This document shows positions 52,371 to 63,656 of a DNA stretch of 64,000 nucleotides, piece after piece. Source of the stretch: Sacculina carcini (taxonomy: Eukaryota; Arthropoda; Thecostraca; Sacculinidae); the NCBI GenBank assembly GCA_916048095.2, contig OU696581.1, positions 6,203,766 to 6,267,765 of the forward strand. The letters run 5' to 3'. The position numbers and the translations under genes were made by a program. Numbering within the stretch: position 1 is the first letter of the stretch; the number at the start of each line of letters is the position of its first letter. The notes under the pieces are model-generated. The model saw nothing but the letters and a program-made list of their open reading frames with translations. It ran no database searches and was not told the DNA's origin.

Positions 52371-54725
52371 TCTATATATATAAAAGAGATCCTCTGTGTG
52401 TCTGTCTGTGTGTGTGTTCACCATCCTTGGTCCATTTTCTATCAGCTATTATTCGGCCACCACTCAGCCTACCCGCTAACAATTTATACCATCACGTTGG
52501 AAATTTTCTTGTCTACACTTTAGATTAAATTTTAAATTTCAAAAATGAAATCAAAAAAAGTTATAGCGGTGAAAAGACAAAATGAACCCTGAAAAATGCG
52601 AAAATTGTGGTCAATGCTCTGCCATCTACTCCTCATAAACCAGAAATGGTACAGCCAAACAGATTATACCACTGTGTAGAGAATTTTCTGTTCTACAAGA
52701 TAGGTTATAATTCATATCCAAAAATAGAACATAAAAGATGTAAACAGGACAAAATTTCAATCTATATTCAAAATTATATTTATACTCCACGCGTCCGAGT
52801 TTCTATACTTTTTTCTCTATGTATCAAAAACTAATTATCACACAACTAAATAAATAATACCATCATGCTGGGAATTTTGTTTGCTACAACACGGTAGAAT
52901 TTTTAATTTTCCAAAGTGTATTAAAAAAAAGTTACGGCGGTGTGAAGTCAAAATGACAAAGTCAAAAATGCAAAATTAGCACTGGAAACCGTGAATGTTT
53001 TGGTAAATATTCCCCTATCTATTCCTCATAAACCAGCAATGGTACAGCTATAAAAATTATACTATTGTGTAGATAATTTTGTGTTCTATAAGAAAAGTTA
53101 TAATTTATACCCACAAATGATACAAAAAATGTGTAAAATTGGCAAAATTGTCAAATACATCCAAAATTACACTTGAACACCGTGCGACTAAAATTAATTC
53201 ATTTTTCTACCTATTTCTCAGGAACTATTTGTTACACATAAAAATAAATTATACCATCGTGCTAGAAATTTTGTTTTCTACAATACGGTATAATTTGGAA
53301 TTTTGCAAAGTGTATCTAAAGGAAGTTACGGCGGTGTAAATTCAAAAGGACATATTGCCAATTTGACAGCTATTATGCGCACTTGCGATTACACAGGAAT
53401 ATACTACTGTGTAGAGAATTTTGTGTTCTACAAGAAAAGGTGTAATTTATACCCACAAATGATACAAAAAACGTGTAAAATTGGCAAAATTCTCAAATAC
53501 ATCCAAAATTACACTTGAACACCGGGTGACTACAATTTATTCATTTTTATACCCATTTCTCAGGAACTATTTGTCATACATTAAAATTAATTATACCATC
53601 GTGCTAGAAATTTTGTTTCCTACAGTACGGTATAATTATTAATTTTCCAAAGTGTATCTGAAGGAAGTTACGCCGGTGTAAAGTCAAAATGTCATGTTGC
53701 CAATTTGACAGCTATTATGCGTACTTGCGATTACACATGAATATACACTGATTAAATTTCACTGAAGTCCAATCACAATTTACGCACTTGCGATTACACA
53801 GGAATATACTACTGTGTAGAGAATTTTGTGTTCTACAAGATAAGCTATAATTTATACCCACAAATGATACAAAAAACGTGTAAAATTGGCAAAATTCTCA
53901 AATACATCCAAAATTACACTTGAACACCGGGCGACTAAAATTAATTCATTTTTCTACTATTTCTCAGTAACTATTTGTTACACATAAAAATAAATCATAC
54001 CATCGTTCTAGAAATCTTTTCTTCTACAATACGGTATAATTTGTAATTTTCCAAAGGGTATCTGAAGGAAGTTACGGCGGTGTAAAGTCAAAAGGACATA
54101 TTGCCAATTTGACAGCTATTATGCGCACTTGCGATTACACAGGAATATACACCGATTAAATTTCACTGAAGCCCAATCACAATTAAGAATGCATCATATT
54201 ATCTCCAAGCATGGATGGTGTGGTTTTATTGCGTACAGTTTAATTAATGCTACACTCTACTGAATATAAAGGCTTTATTGTCCTCAATAACGTTCCGCAC
54301 GACGGGCGGGTAAAATGCTATTGGGAACAAAGTAAACTACTGAATTTAACTGTGTAATTTAATTGGTTTAATTTCAAGTTGCATAAGCATAAGTTGCATA
54401 AGGATATGGGTTGCAATATCATGTAATGCCAACTTATGCTGTTTTAGCGGAAGCATTAACCTGGAATTATAGAGATGACAGAAGGTTGCATTGTTTTGAT
54501 AGTGTTGTGGAAAAACATGTTTTCTAAATTGAAACATAAATTTCACATTTAGACTTTTAGATTAGCTATAACTTTCCTGTGGGTTTGTTTTTCTTTTTCA
54601 ATTTGCACTAATTTTTTTATGAATTGAATATTAATTATATTTTATGAACTGTTCCGCACGACGGGCGAATTAAATGTATCTATAAAGAGTGGGTTTAAAT
54701 GATAGCGAGGTATATGATATTTTGC
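52371..54725 (+). mobile_element. Helitron-like array unit 3, truncated at 54,725
   Basis: Start as in unit 2. It shares private variants with the inverted unit to the right and not with units 1-2: GCTACACTCTACTG (54,249) instead of GATACACTCTACTG, AACATGTTTTCTAA near 54,515, and the extra TTATGAATTGAATATTAATT near 54,617. It breaks off within GATATTTTGCT, where the Penelope-like element joins. Confidence 0.8.
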
Positions 54726-54764
54726 TCAAGGTATATGATCAAGGTATATTTTGCTAAGGTATAT
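54726..54764. other. Filler-like junction between unit 3 and the Penelope-like element
   Basis: The words AAGGTATATGATCA and TATTTTGCT, both present in the adjoining unit end (GAGGTATATGATATTTTGCT), recur here three times in scrambled form before the Penelope sequence starts. This resembles templated filler from end joining. Confidence 0.6.
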
Positions 54765-54767
54765 GAT

Positions 54768-55260
54768 CACCATCGTATTTCACTTTGCAGTCCAAGAATG
54801 GGAGGGATTTGTCTGATGATACTTCCATTGTGAATTGTATGGAGGAACAGACAGAATTGGCGACTTCAAGAAGATGTTGAGGATCAATGTCGTCGTACCA
54901 CACAACAAAGATATCATCGATGTAGCGTTTCCACAGAACGATGTATGGTAGCTTTGCTTGGATCTGTCGTTCAATATAATCAGCGTATATGATCGCTAGT
55001 TGTGCAGCCATCGCATTACCCATAGACAATCCATTGGTTTGTTCATAGCTGTTGCCGTCATGTATAACAACATCGTTTGACATTGCTAGACGAATTAGTT
55101 CTATAACATCGTCGGTTTTTATCATGCAGATAACGTTCTCTTTTGATTTGTTATTTTCCAAAAATATTCTCATCACATCATATAGACCGAGCTCTTCTTT
55201 TGTCGAATTTCGTGGAATTCCACGAGATTCGTCGCCAATTCTGTCTGTTCCTCCATACAA
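54768..55260 (-). pseudogene. Penelope-like reverse transcriptase, inverted fragment
   Basis: Reads LGLYDVMRIFLENNK, then EQTNGLSMGNAMAAQLAIIY, LWKRYIDDIFVVWYDD (active-site box Y-I-D-D at about residue 112) and FTMEVSSDKSLPFLDCKV. This order is the RT palm of Penelope-like elements. The first 20 residues of the open frame (MYGGTDRIGDE...) come from the 100-bp inverted arm and are not genuine. Fingers and N-terminus are missing. The continuation of this protein is on the other strand (55,267 onward), so the gene is split by inversion. Confidence 0.87.
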
Positions 55261-55266
55261 TTCACA

Positions 55267-56142
55267 ATGGAAGTTTCATCAGACAAATCCCTCCCATTCT
55301 TGGACTGCAAAGTGAAATACGATGGTGATCAATTCACAAGTGAACTTTATATGAAGCCGTTTCACAGTGGCTCTATTATGAACTGCCATTCCCATGGACC
55401 TAGGCAAGCAAAACATTCAGTTGCACATGGTGAATTTGTGAGGGCTTGTAGGAGGTCGATAACACCACAGGATATGAGCATATCGCTTGGCAAAGTAAAA
55501 CAGCGTTTGAAACAAAATAACTACCCCCATCATGCTATAAAACAAATTGAAAAACGAGCCATCGAGTCAGAACGAAAACAAAAGAGAAATTCTACTAATT
55601 CAAGAATTCAAGAATACATATTCAAGAATCTCTACTATTTGAAAATGCCATTTCTCGGGGAAGCGCACAAACGTCAATGTAAGGCTCTTCTAAGACGCAC
55701 AGGATTGTCTGATAAGGTTCGGGTATGGTTCGATGCTGGTCGACCTCTAAAAAGTATCTTTGGACCTCCAAAAGAAAAACTGGGTTGCCCAGAGAAATGT
55801 AACACATGCCATATGGCTAACAAAAAGCAACAGTGCTGGAAAAAGCACTTGATATACAAAATCGAATGTGGCATGTGTCATAAAATATACATTGGGGAAA
55901 CGGCCCGACCTATCAAAACTAGAATCATAGAGCACACTAATCCTAAACTGAATAGTGCAGTCGTACAACATTTCAGAGAGGAGCATCAGACGAACCCCGC
56001 AAGGATCAAATGGTCAATAATACATGAAGGTCTGAGAGATCACATCCAGAGAAAATACGTTGAGGCCGCATATATACGGGAAGTGGAACCCAGTAAATTG
56101 ATGAACGGCTGCAGAGGAGTTGATCTCAACTGCAAGTTTTGA
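55267..56142 (+). pseudogene. Penelope-like RT thumb, linker and GIY-YIG endonuclease
   Basis: 291 codons. Starts in the RT end (EVSSDKSLPFLDCKVKYDGD) and thumb (ELYMKPFHSGSIMNCHSH, with the conserved QAKHSVAHGEFVRACR), continues through a basic linker with Cys/His-rich segment (CPEKCNTCHMANKKQQC), and ends in the GIY-YIG nuclease: LIYKIECGMCHKIYIGETAR near 196-215, RIIEH, and AAYIREVEPSKLMNGCRGVD. The two Tyr-containing strands are of YKI...IYIG form. It would nick DNA to prime cDNA synthesis. The frame itself is undamaged, but the catalytic RT part is inverted away. Confidence 0.88.
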
Positions 56143-56167
56143 GACAACAGAGTATATCCTTAAATTC

Positions 56168-56171
<4 letters not shown>

Positions 56172-56240
<69 letters not shown>
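56172..56240. repeat. (TA)n microsatellite
   Basis: About 34 TA dinucleotides between the Penelope-like element and the inverted Helitron-like unit. Confidence 0.95.
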
Positions 56241-56241
<1 letters not shown>

Positions 56242-59200
56242 GAGCATGTATATATATACTAGCATTAAAACCCGCCCGTTGTGCGGAAGAATTCATAAAA
56301 ATATTGCAAATTAAAAATAAATAAGGCAAACTCATGAAAACATTAATCAACTAAAAGGTCTAAATTTCATTATTTTTAATTTTATTTTGAGAAAATATTT
56401 TCACTCATCCCGCCTCATATTTAAACCCGCCCGACGTGAGGAATAATTCAGAACTCGAACACCATCCGTTCTGGTTCTTGAAGTCAAATCCATTAGTTTT
56501 GTATATGAATTCATTCTACACGGTGAAATTGAACGTTTTATTGCTGCCCGCGGGACATTTTTATTTCATAAAAATGAGCCATCGCTTCGTTTGCGTTTGA
56601 AGCCCCTGATCATTGAACCAGCGAACCATGAACCAGCGCAATTATGTCACCTCATATTCAAGCATACATACACAGACAGACAGATAATTTCTTCTTTATG
56701 TATATATATAGCATTAAAACCGCATTAAAACCCGCCCGTTGTGCGGAACAATTCATAAAAATATTGCAAATTAAAAATAAATAAGGCAAACTCATGAAGA
56801 CCTTAATCAATTAAAAAGTCTAAATTTCATTATTTTTAATTTTATTTTGACAAAATATTTTCACTCAACCCGCCTCATATTTAAACCCGCCCGACGTGAG
56901 GAAAAATTCAGAACTCGAACACCATCCGTTCTGGTTCTTGAAGTCAAATCCATTAGTTTTGTATATGAATTCATTCTATACGGTGAAATTGAACGTTTTA
57001 TTGCTGCCCGCGGGACATTTTTATTTCATAAAAATGAGCCATCGCTTCGTTTGCGTTTGAAGCCCCTGATAATTGAACCAGCGAACCATGAGCCAGCGCA
57101 ATTATGTCACCTCATATTCAAGCATACATACACAGACAGACAGATAATTTCTTCTTTATGTATATATATAGCATTAAAACCCGCCAGTTGTGCGGAGCAA
57201 TTCATAACATGAAATTCATATTCAATTCATAAAAAATATGGAAAAATAAAAATGAAATAGGGTACACTCATAAAAATATTAATCAATTGAAAATTATAAG
57301 TTTAATTATTTTTATTTCGACACAATATTTCCCCTCAGTCCGCCTGAGTCATTTTTAAACCCGCCCGTCGTGCTGAATAATTCAGAACTCGAACACGATC
57401 CGTTCTGCATCTTGAAGTCAAATCCATTGGTTTTGTGTATGGATTAATTCTACAGGGTAAATTGAACGTTCTATTGTCTATAGTTGCTGCCCGCGGAACA
57501 TTTGTATTTAAAAAAAAACAACCTTTTTTTAAATGAACCATTTGAAAAAATGATCTAAAAACACTTTTTTAAACCCACCCGTCGTGCGGAACAATTCATA
57601 CAATAAAATTCATATCAAATCCATAAAATATAATGAATACAAATTGAAAAGCAAAAAATGTAACCTATAAATATCTTAACCAATAGAAAAGTCTAAATGT
57701 GAATATTTTTGTTCTTATTTTGACAAATATTATCCCTCAACCCGCCTGATATATAAATCTGCCCGTCGTGTGGTATAATTCAGAACACAAACACGAAACA
57801 AACAATGAAAGATGATGAAATCTTTTCATCAGACTGTTTCCAAACTATATTTATTACTTAACATCATTCCCCAATATCATTTGCTTAAGTACTATTTCAC
57901 TTTTACCGCTATAATATTTATTGTTAAAATTTATATATTTTCCGCTATCATTAAAACCCAATATAACCTGAGTCAAACCTACCCAACCCAACCCAACCAT
58001 TCAATCTTGACCGCTCTCAGCCTAGTCTGAGGTGATTTCACTTATTAGTTTGTGATCACAAAATATACTGATGCGATCATAATTTGTAATCAGAAGACTG
58101 AGATTATCTACCCCAGGGGTCCCAAACACGCGGCCCACCAATACTTTTCTCTCAACCCGCCAATATAGTATCGGGACCAAACTGTAAGGTAGCTAAATTC
58201 ACATTTGTTGCATAATGCGATATAATTTTACACCATTATCATATTATCTCATAATTCCCGGTTAATGCTTCCACTAATGCATCATATTCATACAGTTGTT
58301 ATTTTTTGGATTACATCGATAATGCAGCCCTTGATATTACAGCCGATATTATATTATGCAATCTATATTCTGCTACGTATTATTCCTAATACATATATCA
58401 TCAGATCGCAAAATATATTTAAAGGTTCACATCATTCTCCAAAATCATTTGCTTAAGAGCTATTCTACTTTTATCGCTAGAATATTTACTGCTAGCAAAA
58501 TATCATATACCTCGCTATCATTTAAACCCACTCTTTATAGATACATTTAATTCGCCCGTCGTGCGGAACAGTTCATAAAATATAATTAATATTCAATTCA
58601 TAAAAAAATTAGTGCAAATTGAAAAAGAAAAACAAACCCACAGGAAAGTTATAGCTAATCTAAAAGTCTAAATGTGAAATTTATGTTTCAATTTAGAAAA
58701 CATGTTTTTCCACAACACTATCAAAACAATGCAACCTTCTGTCATCTCTATAATTCCAGGTTAATGCTTCCGCTAAAACAGCATAAGTTGGCATTACATG
58801 ATATTGCAACCCATATCCTTATGCAACTTATGCTTATGCAACTTGAAATTAAACCAATTAAATTACACAGTTAAATTCAGTAGTTTACTTTGTTCCCAAT
58901 AGCATTTTACCCGCCCGTCGTGCGGAACGTTATTGAGGACAATAAAGCCTTTATATTCAGTAGAGTGTAGCATTAATTAAACTGTACGCAATAAAACCAC
59001 ACCATCCATGCTTGGAGATAATATGATGCATTCTTAATTGTGATTGGGCTTCAGTGAAATTTAATCGGTGTATATTCCTGTGTAATCGCAAGTGCGCATA
59101 ATAGCTGTCAAATTGGCAATATGTCCTTTTGACTTTACACCGCCGTAACTTCCTTCAGATACCCTTTGGAAAATTACAAATTATACCGTATTGTAGAAGA

Positions 59201-60700
59201 AAAGATTTCTAGAACGATGGTATAATTTATTTTTATGTGTAACAAATAGTTACTGAGAAATAGTAGAAAAATGAATTAATTTTAGTCGCCCGGTGTTCAA
59301 GTGTAATTTTGGATGTATTTGAGAATTTTGCCAATTTTACACGTTTTTTGTATCATTTGTGGGTATAAATTACACCTTTTCTTGTAGAACACAAAATTCT
59401 CTACACAGTAGTATATTCCTGTGTAATCGCAAGTGCGCATAATAGCTGTCAAATTGGCAATATGTCCTTTTGACTTTACACCGCCGTCACTTCCTTCAGA
59501 TACACTTTGGAAAATTAAGAATTATACCGCATTTAAAAAAATACAATTTCCAGCACGATGATATAATTTATTTTAATGTGTGACAAATAGTTCCTGAGAA
59601 ATAGGTAGAAAAATGAATTAATTTAGGCGCCCGGTGATCAAGAGTAATTTTGGATGTATTTGACAATTTTGCCAATTTTACACATTTTTTGTATCATTTG
59701 TGGGTATAAATTATAACTTTTCTTGTAGAACACAAAATTATCTACACAATAGTATAATTTTTATAGCTGTACCATTGCTGGTTTATGAGGAATAGATAGG
59801 GGAATATTTACCAAAACATTCACGGTTTCCAGTGCTAATTTTGCATTTTTGACTTTGTCGTTTTGACTTCACACCGCCGTAACTTTTTTTAATACACTTT
59901 GGAAAATTAAAAATTATACCGTGTTGTAGCAAACAAAATTCCCAGCATGATGGTATTATTTATTTAGTTGTGTGATAATTAGTTTTTGATACATAGAGAA
60001 TAAAGTATAGAAAATCGGACGCGTGGAGTATAAATATAATTTTGAATATAGATTGAAATTTTGTCATGTTTACATCTTTTATGTTCTATTTTTGGATATG
60101 AATTATAACCTATCTTGTAGAACAGAAAATTCTCTACACAGTGGTATAATCTGTTTGGCTGTACCATTTCTGGTTTATGAGGAGTAGATGGCAGAGCATT
60201 GACCACAATTTTCGCATTTTTCAGGGTTCATTTTGTCTTTTCACCGCTATAACTTTTTTTGATTTCATTTTTGAAATTTAAAATTTAATCTAAAGTGTAG
60301 ACAAGAAAATTTCCAACGTGATGGTATAAATTGTTAGCGGGTAGGCTGAGTGGTGGCCGAATAATAGCTGATAGAAAATGGACCAAGGAGGGTCGAACAC
60401 ACACACAGACACACACACACAGAGGATCTCTTTTATATACAGTAATACCTCCGCTGACGAACGCTTCAGCTCACGAACTTTTCGCCTCACGAACATTAAA
60501 TTTGCGAGCATATAGTCTCGGCTCACGAACTAGTTTTCGGCGGACGAACCAAGCCACGCGGTCGAACAGCGCCACGGTGGCGGCCACGAGAAGCTGACGC
60601 ACGCTCACGGGGTACCAGTTCGTCACCGCCTTTCGTCGAGTGCACACGTGGTTTGTCTTTGATAGATATTTTGGACCATATTGAGTGTAGTTTTGCTATT

Positions 60701-62342
60701 ATGGGTCCGAAAAAGACCCCACCACAGGCTAGTGTTGAGCCTGAGAAAATATTAAAGAAAATGACGATCGAGCAGAAGAAGGAGATCATTGAAAAACACG
60801 AACGAGGTGTGCGTTTGTGTGACTTAGCGTCCCAGTACCAGTACGCTAAGTCTACTATTGCTACCATCCTGAAGAACAAGGAAGCTATTATGAGTGCGTG
60901 TGTGGCTAAGGGTGTTTCTGTGTTGTCTAAGCAACGGTCTCAGGCAATAGAAGAGGTTGAAAAACTTCTGCTGGTTTGGATAAATGAAAAGCAGCTAGTA
61001 GGTGACAGTGTGAGTGAGGGTATTATCGCCGAGAAAGCACGGCAACTTCACTCGGATATAATCAAGATGCAAGCTGGAAGTTCATCATCGATTGATGATT
61101 TCAAGGCTAGCCACGGATGGTTCGAGAAGTTTAAGCGTCGTACAGGGATTCACAGTGTCATTCGTCATGGTGAGGCAGCCAGTTCTGATGATATAGCTGC
61201 CGAAACGTACGAGGAATCATTTCTCAAGATGGTGGAAGAAGAAGGCTACGTTCCTCATCAAGTGTTTAATGCTGATGAAACCGGTCTTTTTTGGAAAAAG
61301 ATGCCTAAGCGGACTTTCATTACACAGGAAGAGAAGTCCGTCCCTGGGCATAAGCCTATGAAAGATAGACTAACCCTCCTGATGTGCGGCAATGCCAGTG
61401 GCGACTGTAAGATAAAACCAATGTTGGTTTATCACTCAGAAAATCCAAGGGCCTTCAAGAAAAATCAGGTGGTTAAATCCAAGCTTCCTGTAATGTGGAA
61501 GTCCAACACCAGAGCTTGGGTTACTCGTCTCCTGTTTATGACTAGATGCATGATGTTTTCGCTCCTTCAGTGAGGAAATATCTCGAGGAGAAAGGACTCC
61601 CTGTAAAGTGTCTTCTTCTCCTCGACAATGCCCCCGCGCATCCACGGTTTTATTTACTCGGTGCTTTCACGTGACCAATGACACCGACCTATCACTAAGG
61701 GATTATTGGAAGGCCCATTTCAATGTGTATCATTGTGTTCAACTGATAGAAAAGGCTTGGCATGATGTTACCTTTCGAACTTTGATAGCAGCATGGAAGA
61801 AGTTGTGGCCCGCATGCATCCTTGAGAGGGATTTTGAAGGATCTTATCCTCAAGACTCTGTTGTTGTGAACGACATTGTTTCCATGGGACAGAACATGGG
61901 ACTCCAAGTGGATGCAGATGACGTCGAGGAGCTTGCTGCTGACCATAATGAGGTCCTCACCACACAGGATTTGATTTGTCTTCAAGAGGACAAGCAGAAG
62001 GAAGCCATTCAGGAGTTGTCATCTGAGGACGAGGAGATGGCTGCAGCATCAAGTGAGAGCATCAAGACCATGCTAGCTAAGTGGAGTGATGTGCAGGCTT
62101 TTATCGAGCAGTATCATTCAGAAAAGACTGTGGCTATGAGAATCATCGACATGATGAATGATAATGTGATGCCTCAGTTTCGTAAGACCATACAACTGAG
62201 AAAGCAACAGGTGTCAATTAAGAGGTTTCTAGTCAGCAAAAAGGATAAAGAGTCACCTTCTAAGAAGCAAAGAAGAGAAGCCACACCGGAGGTTGAGTTA
62301 CCTACAGTGCTTATGGAAGCTGACTCTCCTTCCAAACAGTAA
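60701..62342 (+). pseudogene. Tigger transposase, two frameshifts and an internal deletion
   Basis: Start chosen at 60,701 (MGPKKTPPQ; an in-frame ATG at 60,653 lies in the leader). N-terminal psq-type helix-turn-helix (MTIEQKKEIIEKHERGVRLC...YAKSTIATILKNK, residues about 25-70), CENP-B-type second HTH (AIEEVEKLLLVWINEKQL... FKASHGWFEKFKRRTGI, about 90-155), then the DDE domain: VFNADETGLFWKKM (first Asp) and, in another frame, [12 protein letters not shown] (second Asp). Directly after it the reading jumps to [20 protein letters not shown] in a third frame; the segment that carries the last catalytic Asp is missing. The acidic C-terminal tail continues to 62,342. DNA binding could survive, but transposition could not. 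Confidence 0.88.
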
Positions 62343-62675
62343 CTCACCCCCTCCCTCTTATTTCTGTTATTACAATTCGTTCGTTCAATACAATTATTTT
62401 ATTACAATTCGTTTCTTTTATTACAATTCGTTTCTTTGATTATTTTCGTTTATTTTTTTAATTACAATACAATAAAACATTTATTATACATAAAATAAGG
62501 TATTTTTTGCAGTCTTAAAACTTATTTAGTAGAAAGTTATGTTTTATGGGGACCTGGGAACGGATTATTCTGATTTGTATGGTTTCTTATGGGAAATAAA
62601 TGTTCGGAAGACGAACTTTTCGCCTTACGAACGCTTTCTGGGAACCAATTATGTTCGTGAGCCGAGGTATCACTG
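62343..62675. other. Tigger 3' non-coding region
   Basis: Contains reiterated TTTATTACAATTCGTTTCTT words, an AATAAA signal near 62,470 and the right terminal inverted repeat. No gene. Confidence 0.6.
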
Positions 62676-62699
62676 TATATAGATGTATATATATATATA

Positions 62700-63596
62700 C
62701 TAGCATTAAAACCCGCCCGTTGTGCGGAGCAATTAATAAAAAAATTGCAAATTAAAAATAAATAAGGCAAAGTCATGAAAACCTTAATCAATTAAAAGGT
62801 CTAAATTTCATTATTTTTAATTTTATTTTGACAAAATATTTTCACTCAACCCGCCTCATATTTAAACCCGCCCGACGTGAGGAAAAATTCAGAACTCGAA
62901 CACCATCCGTTCTGGTTCTTGAAGTCGAATCCATTAGTTTTGTATATGAATTCATTCTATACGGTGAAATTGAACGTTTTATTGCTGCCCGCGGGACATT
63001 TTTATTTCATAAAAATGAGCCATCGCTTCGTTTGCGTTTGAAGCCCCTGATCATTGAACCAGCGAACCATGAACCAGCGCAATTATGTCACCTAATATTC
63101 AAGCATACATACACAGACAGACAGATAATTTCTTCTTTATGTATATATATGGCATTAAAACCCGCCCGTTGTGCGGAGCAATTCATAAAAATATTGCAAA
63201 TTAAAAATAAATAAGGCAAACTCATGAAAACATTAATCAACTAAAAGGTCTAAATTTCATTATTTTTAATTTTATTTTGAGAAAATATTTTCACTCATCC
63301 CGCCTCATATTTAAACCCGCCCGACGTGAGGAATAATTCAGAACTCGAACACCATCCGTTCTGGTTCTTGAAGTCAAATCCATTAGTTTTGTATATGAAT
63401 TCATTCTATACGGTGAAATTGAACGTTTTATTGCTGCCCGCGGGACATTTTTATTTCATAAAAATGAGCCATCGCTTCGTTTGCGTTTGAAGCCCCTGAT
63501 CATTGAACCAGCGAACCATGAACCAGCGCAATTATGTCACCTCATATTCAAGCATACATACACAGACAGACAGATAATTTCTTCTTTATGTATATA
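62700..63596 (-). mobile_element. Two short Helitron-like units, inverted, head to tail
   Basis: Each is about 450 bp: 3' end CTAGCATT/GGCATTAAAACCCGCCCGTT (62,700; 63,151) and inverted start CTTCTTTATGTATATAT (63,135; 63,582). They correspond to the embedded short units near 37,395 and 37,855. The small open frame in them (62,828-63,214) occurs in every copy and has no family resemblance. Confidence 0.7.
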
Positions 63597-63656
63597 CTAG
63601 CGACAAGTTCCGCACTTCGTGCGGTTATGGTCGCTAGTAGATCCGCACTACGTGCG
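63596..63656. repeat. Palindrome with double hairpin and CTAG on both sides
   Basis: ACTAGCGAC (63,596-63,604) and GTCGCTAGT (63,630-63,638) are inverted repeats around a perfect hairpin CCGCACTTCGTGCGG (63,610-63,624). A second hairpin, CCGCACTACGTGCG, follows at 63,643-63,656. Each strand reads hairpin, nine bases, CTAG, T, so either strand could be a Helitron-type 3' end. It closes the array. Confidence 0.85.

Larger units (their letters stand above)
54765..56168 (+). mobile_element. Penelope-like element with inverted 5' part
   Basis: The thumb-linker-endonuclease portion (55,267-56,142) is on the plus strand, but the RT palm (55,260-54,768) is on the minus strand. The same 100 bp occurs at both ends of the inverted piece as an inverted repeat (54,765-54,864 and 55,231-55,330, one mismatch seen). 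The 5' part of the element is missing. A GIY-YIG endonuclease joined to an RT identifies a Penelope-like element. It sits at the turning point of the inverted array. Confidence 0.88.
60440..62675 (+). mobile_element. Tigger (pogo-type Tc1/mariner) DNA transposon, 2,236 bp
   Basis: Ends CAGTAATACCTCCGCTGACG on the left and, read inward from the right, CAGTGATACCTCGGCTCACG. Flanked by TA duplications (60,438-60,439 and 62,676-62,677) inside the TATATATA of a Helitron-like start. The word TCACGAAC recurs several times within the left end (subterminal repeats). The transposase inside is broken. The CAGTGATACCTC-type terminus is characteristic of Tigger elements. Confidence 0.92.
56259..62683 (-). 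mobile_element. Helitron-like array unit 4, inverted, with nested Tigger
   Basis: Begins (plus-strand reading) CTAGCATTAAAACCCGCCCG and ends in the inverted start, ...AGAGGATCTCTTTTATATA interrupted by Tigger and finishing TATATAGA at 62,683. Without Tigger it is about 4.19 kb: one alternating-hairpin block of about 410 bp fewer than unit 3. It shares the private variants of unit 3. Together they form the two arms of a large inverted repeat around the Penelope-like element. Confidence 0.8.

Noticed and set aside
56600..56660. GAACCAGCGAACCATGAACC words as a possible tRNA-derived (SINE) head
   Set aside because: No A/B box pair and no cloverleaf could be drawn by hand.
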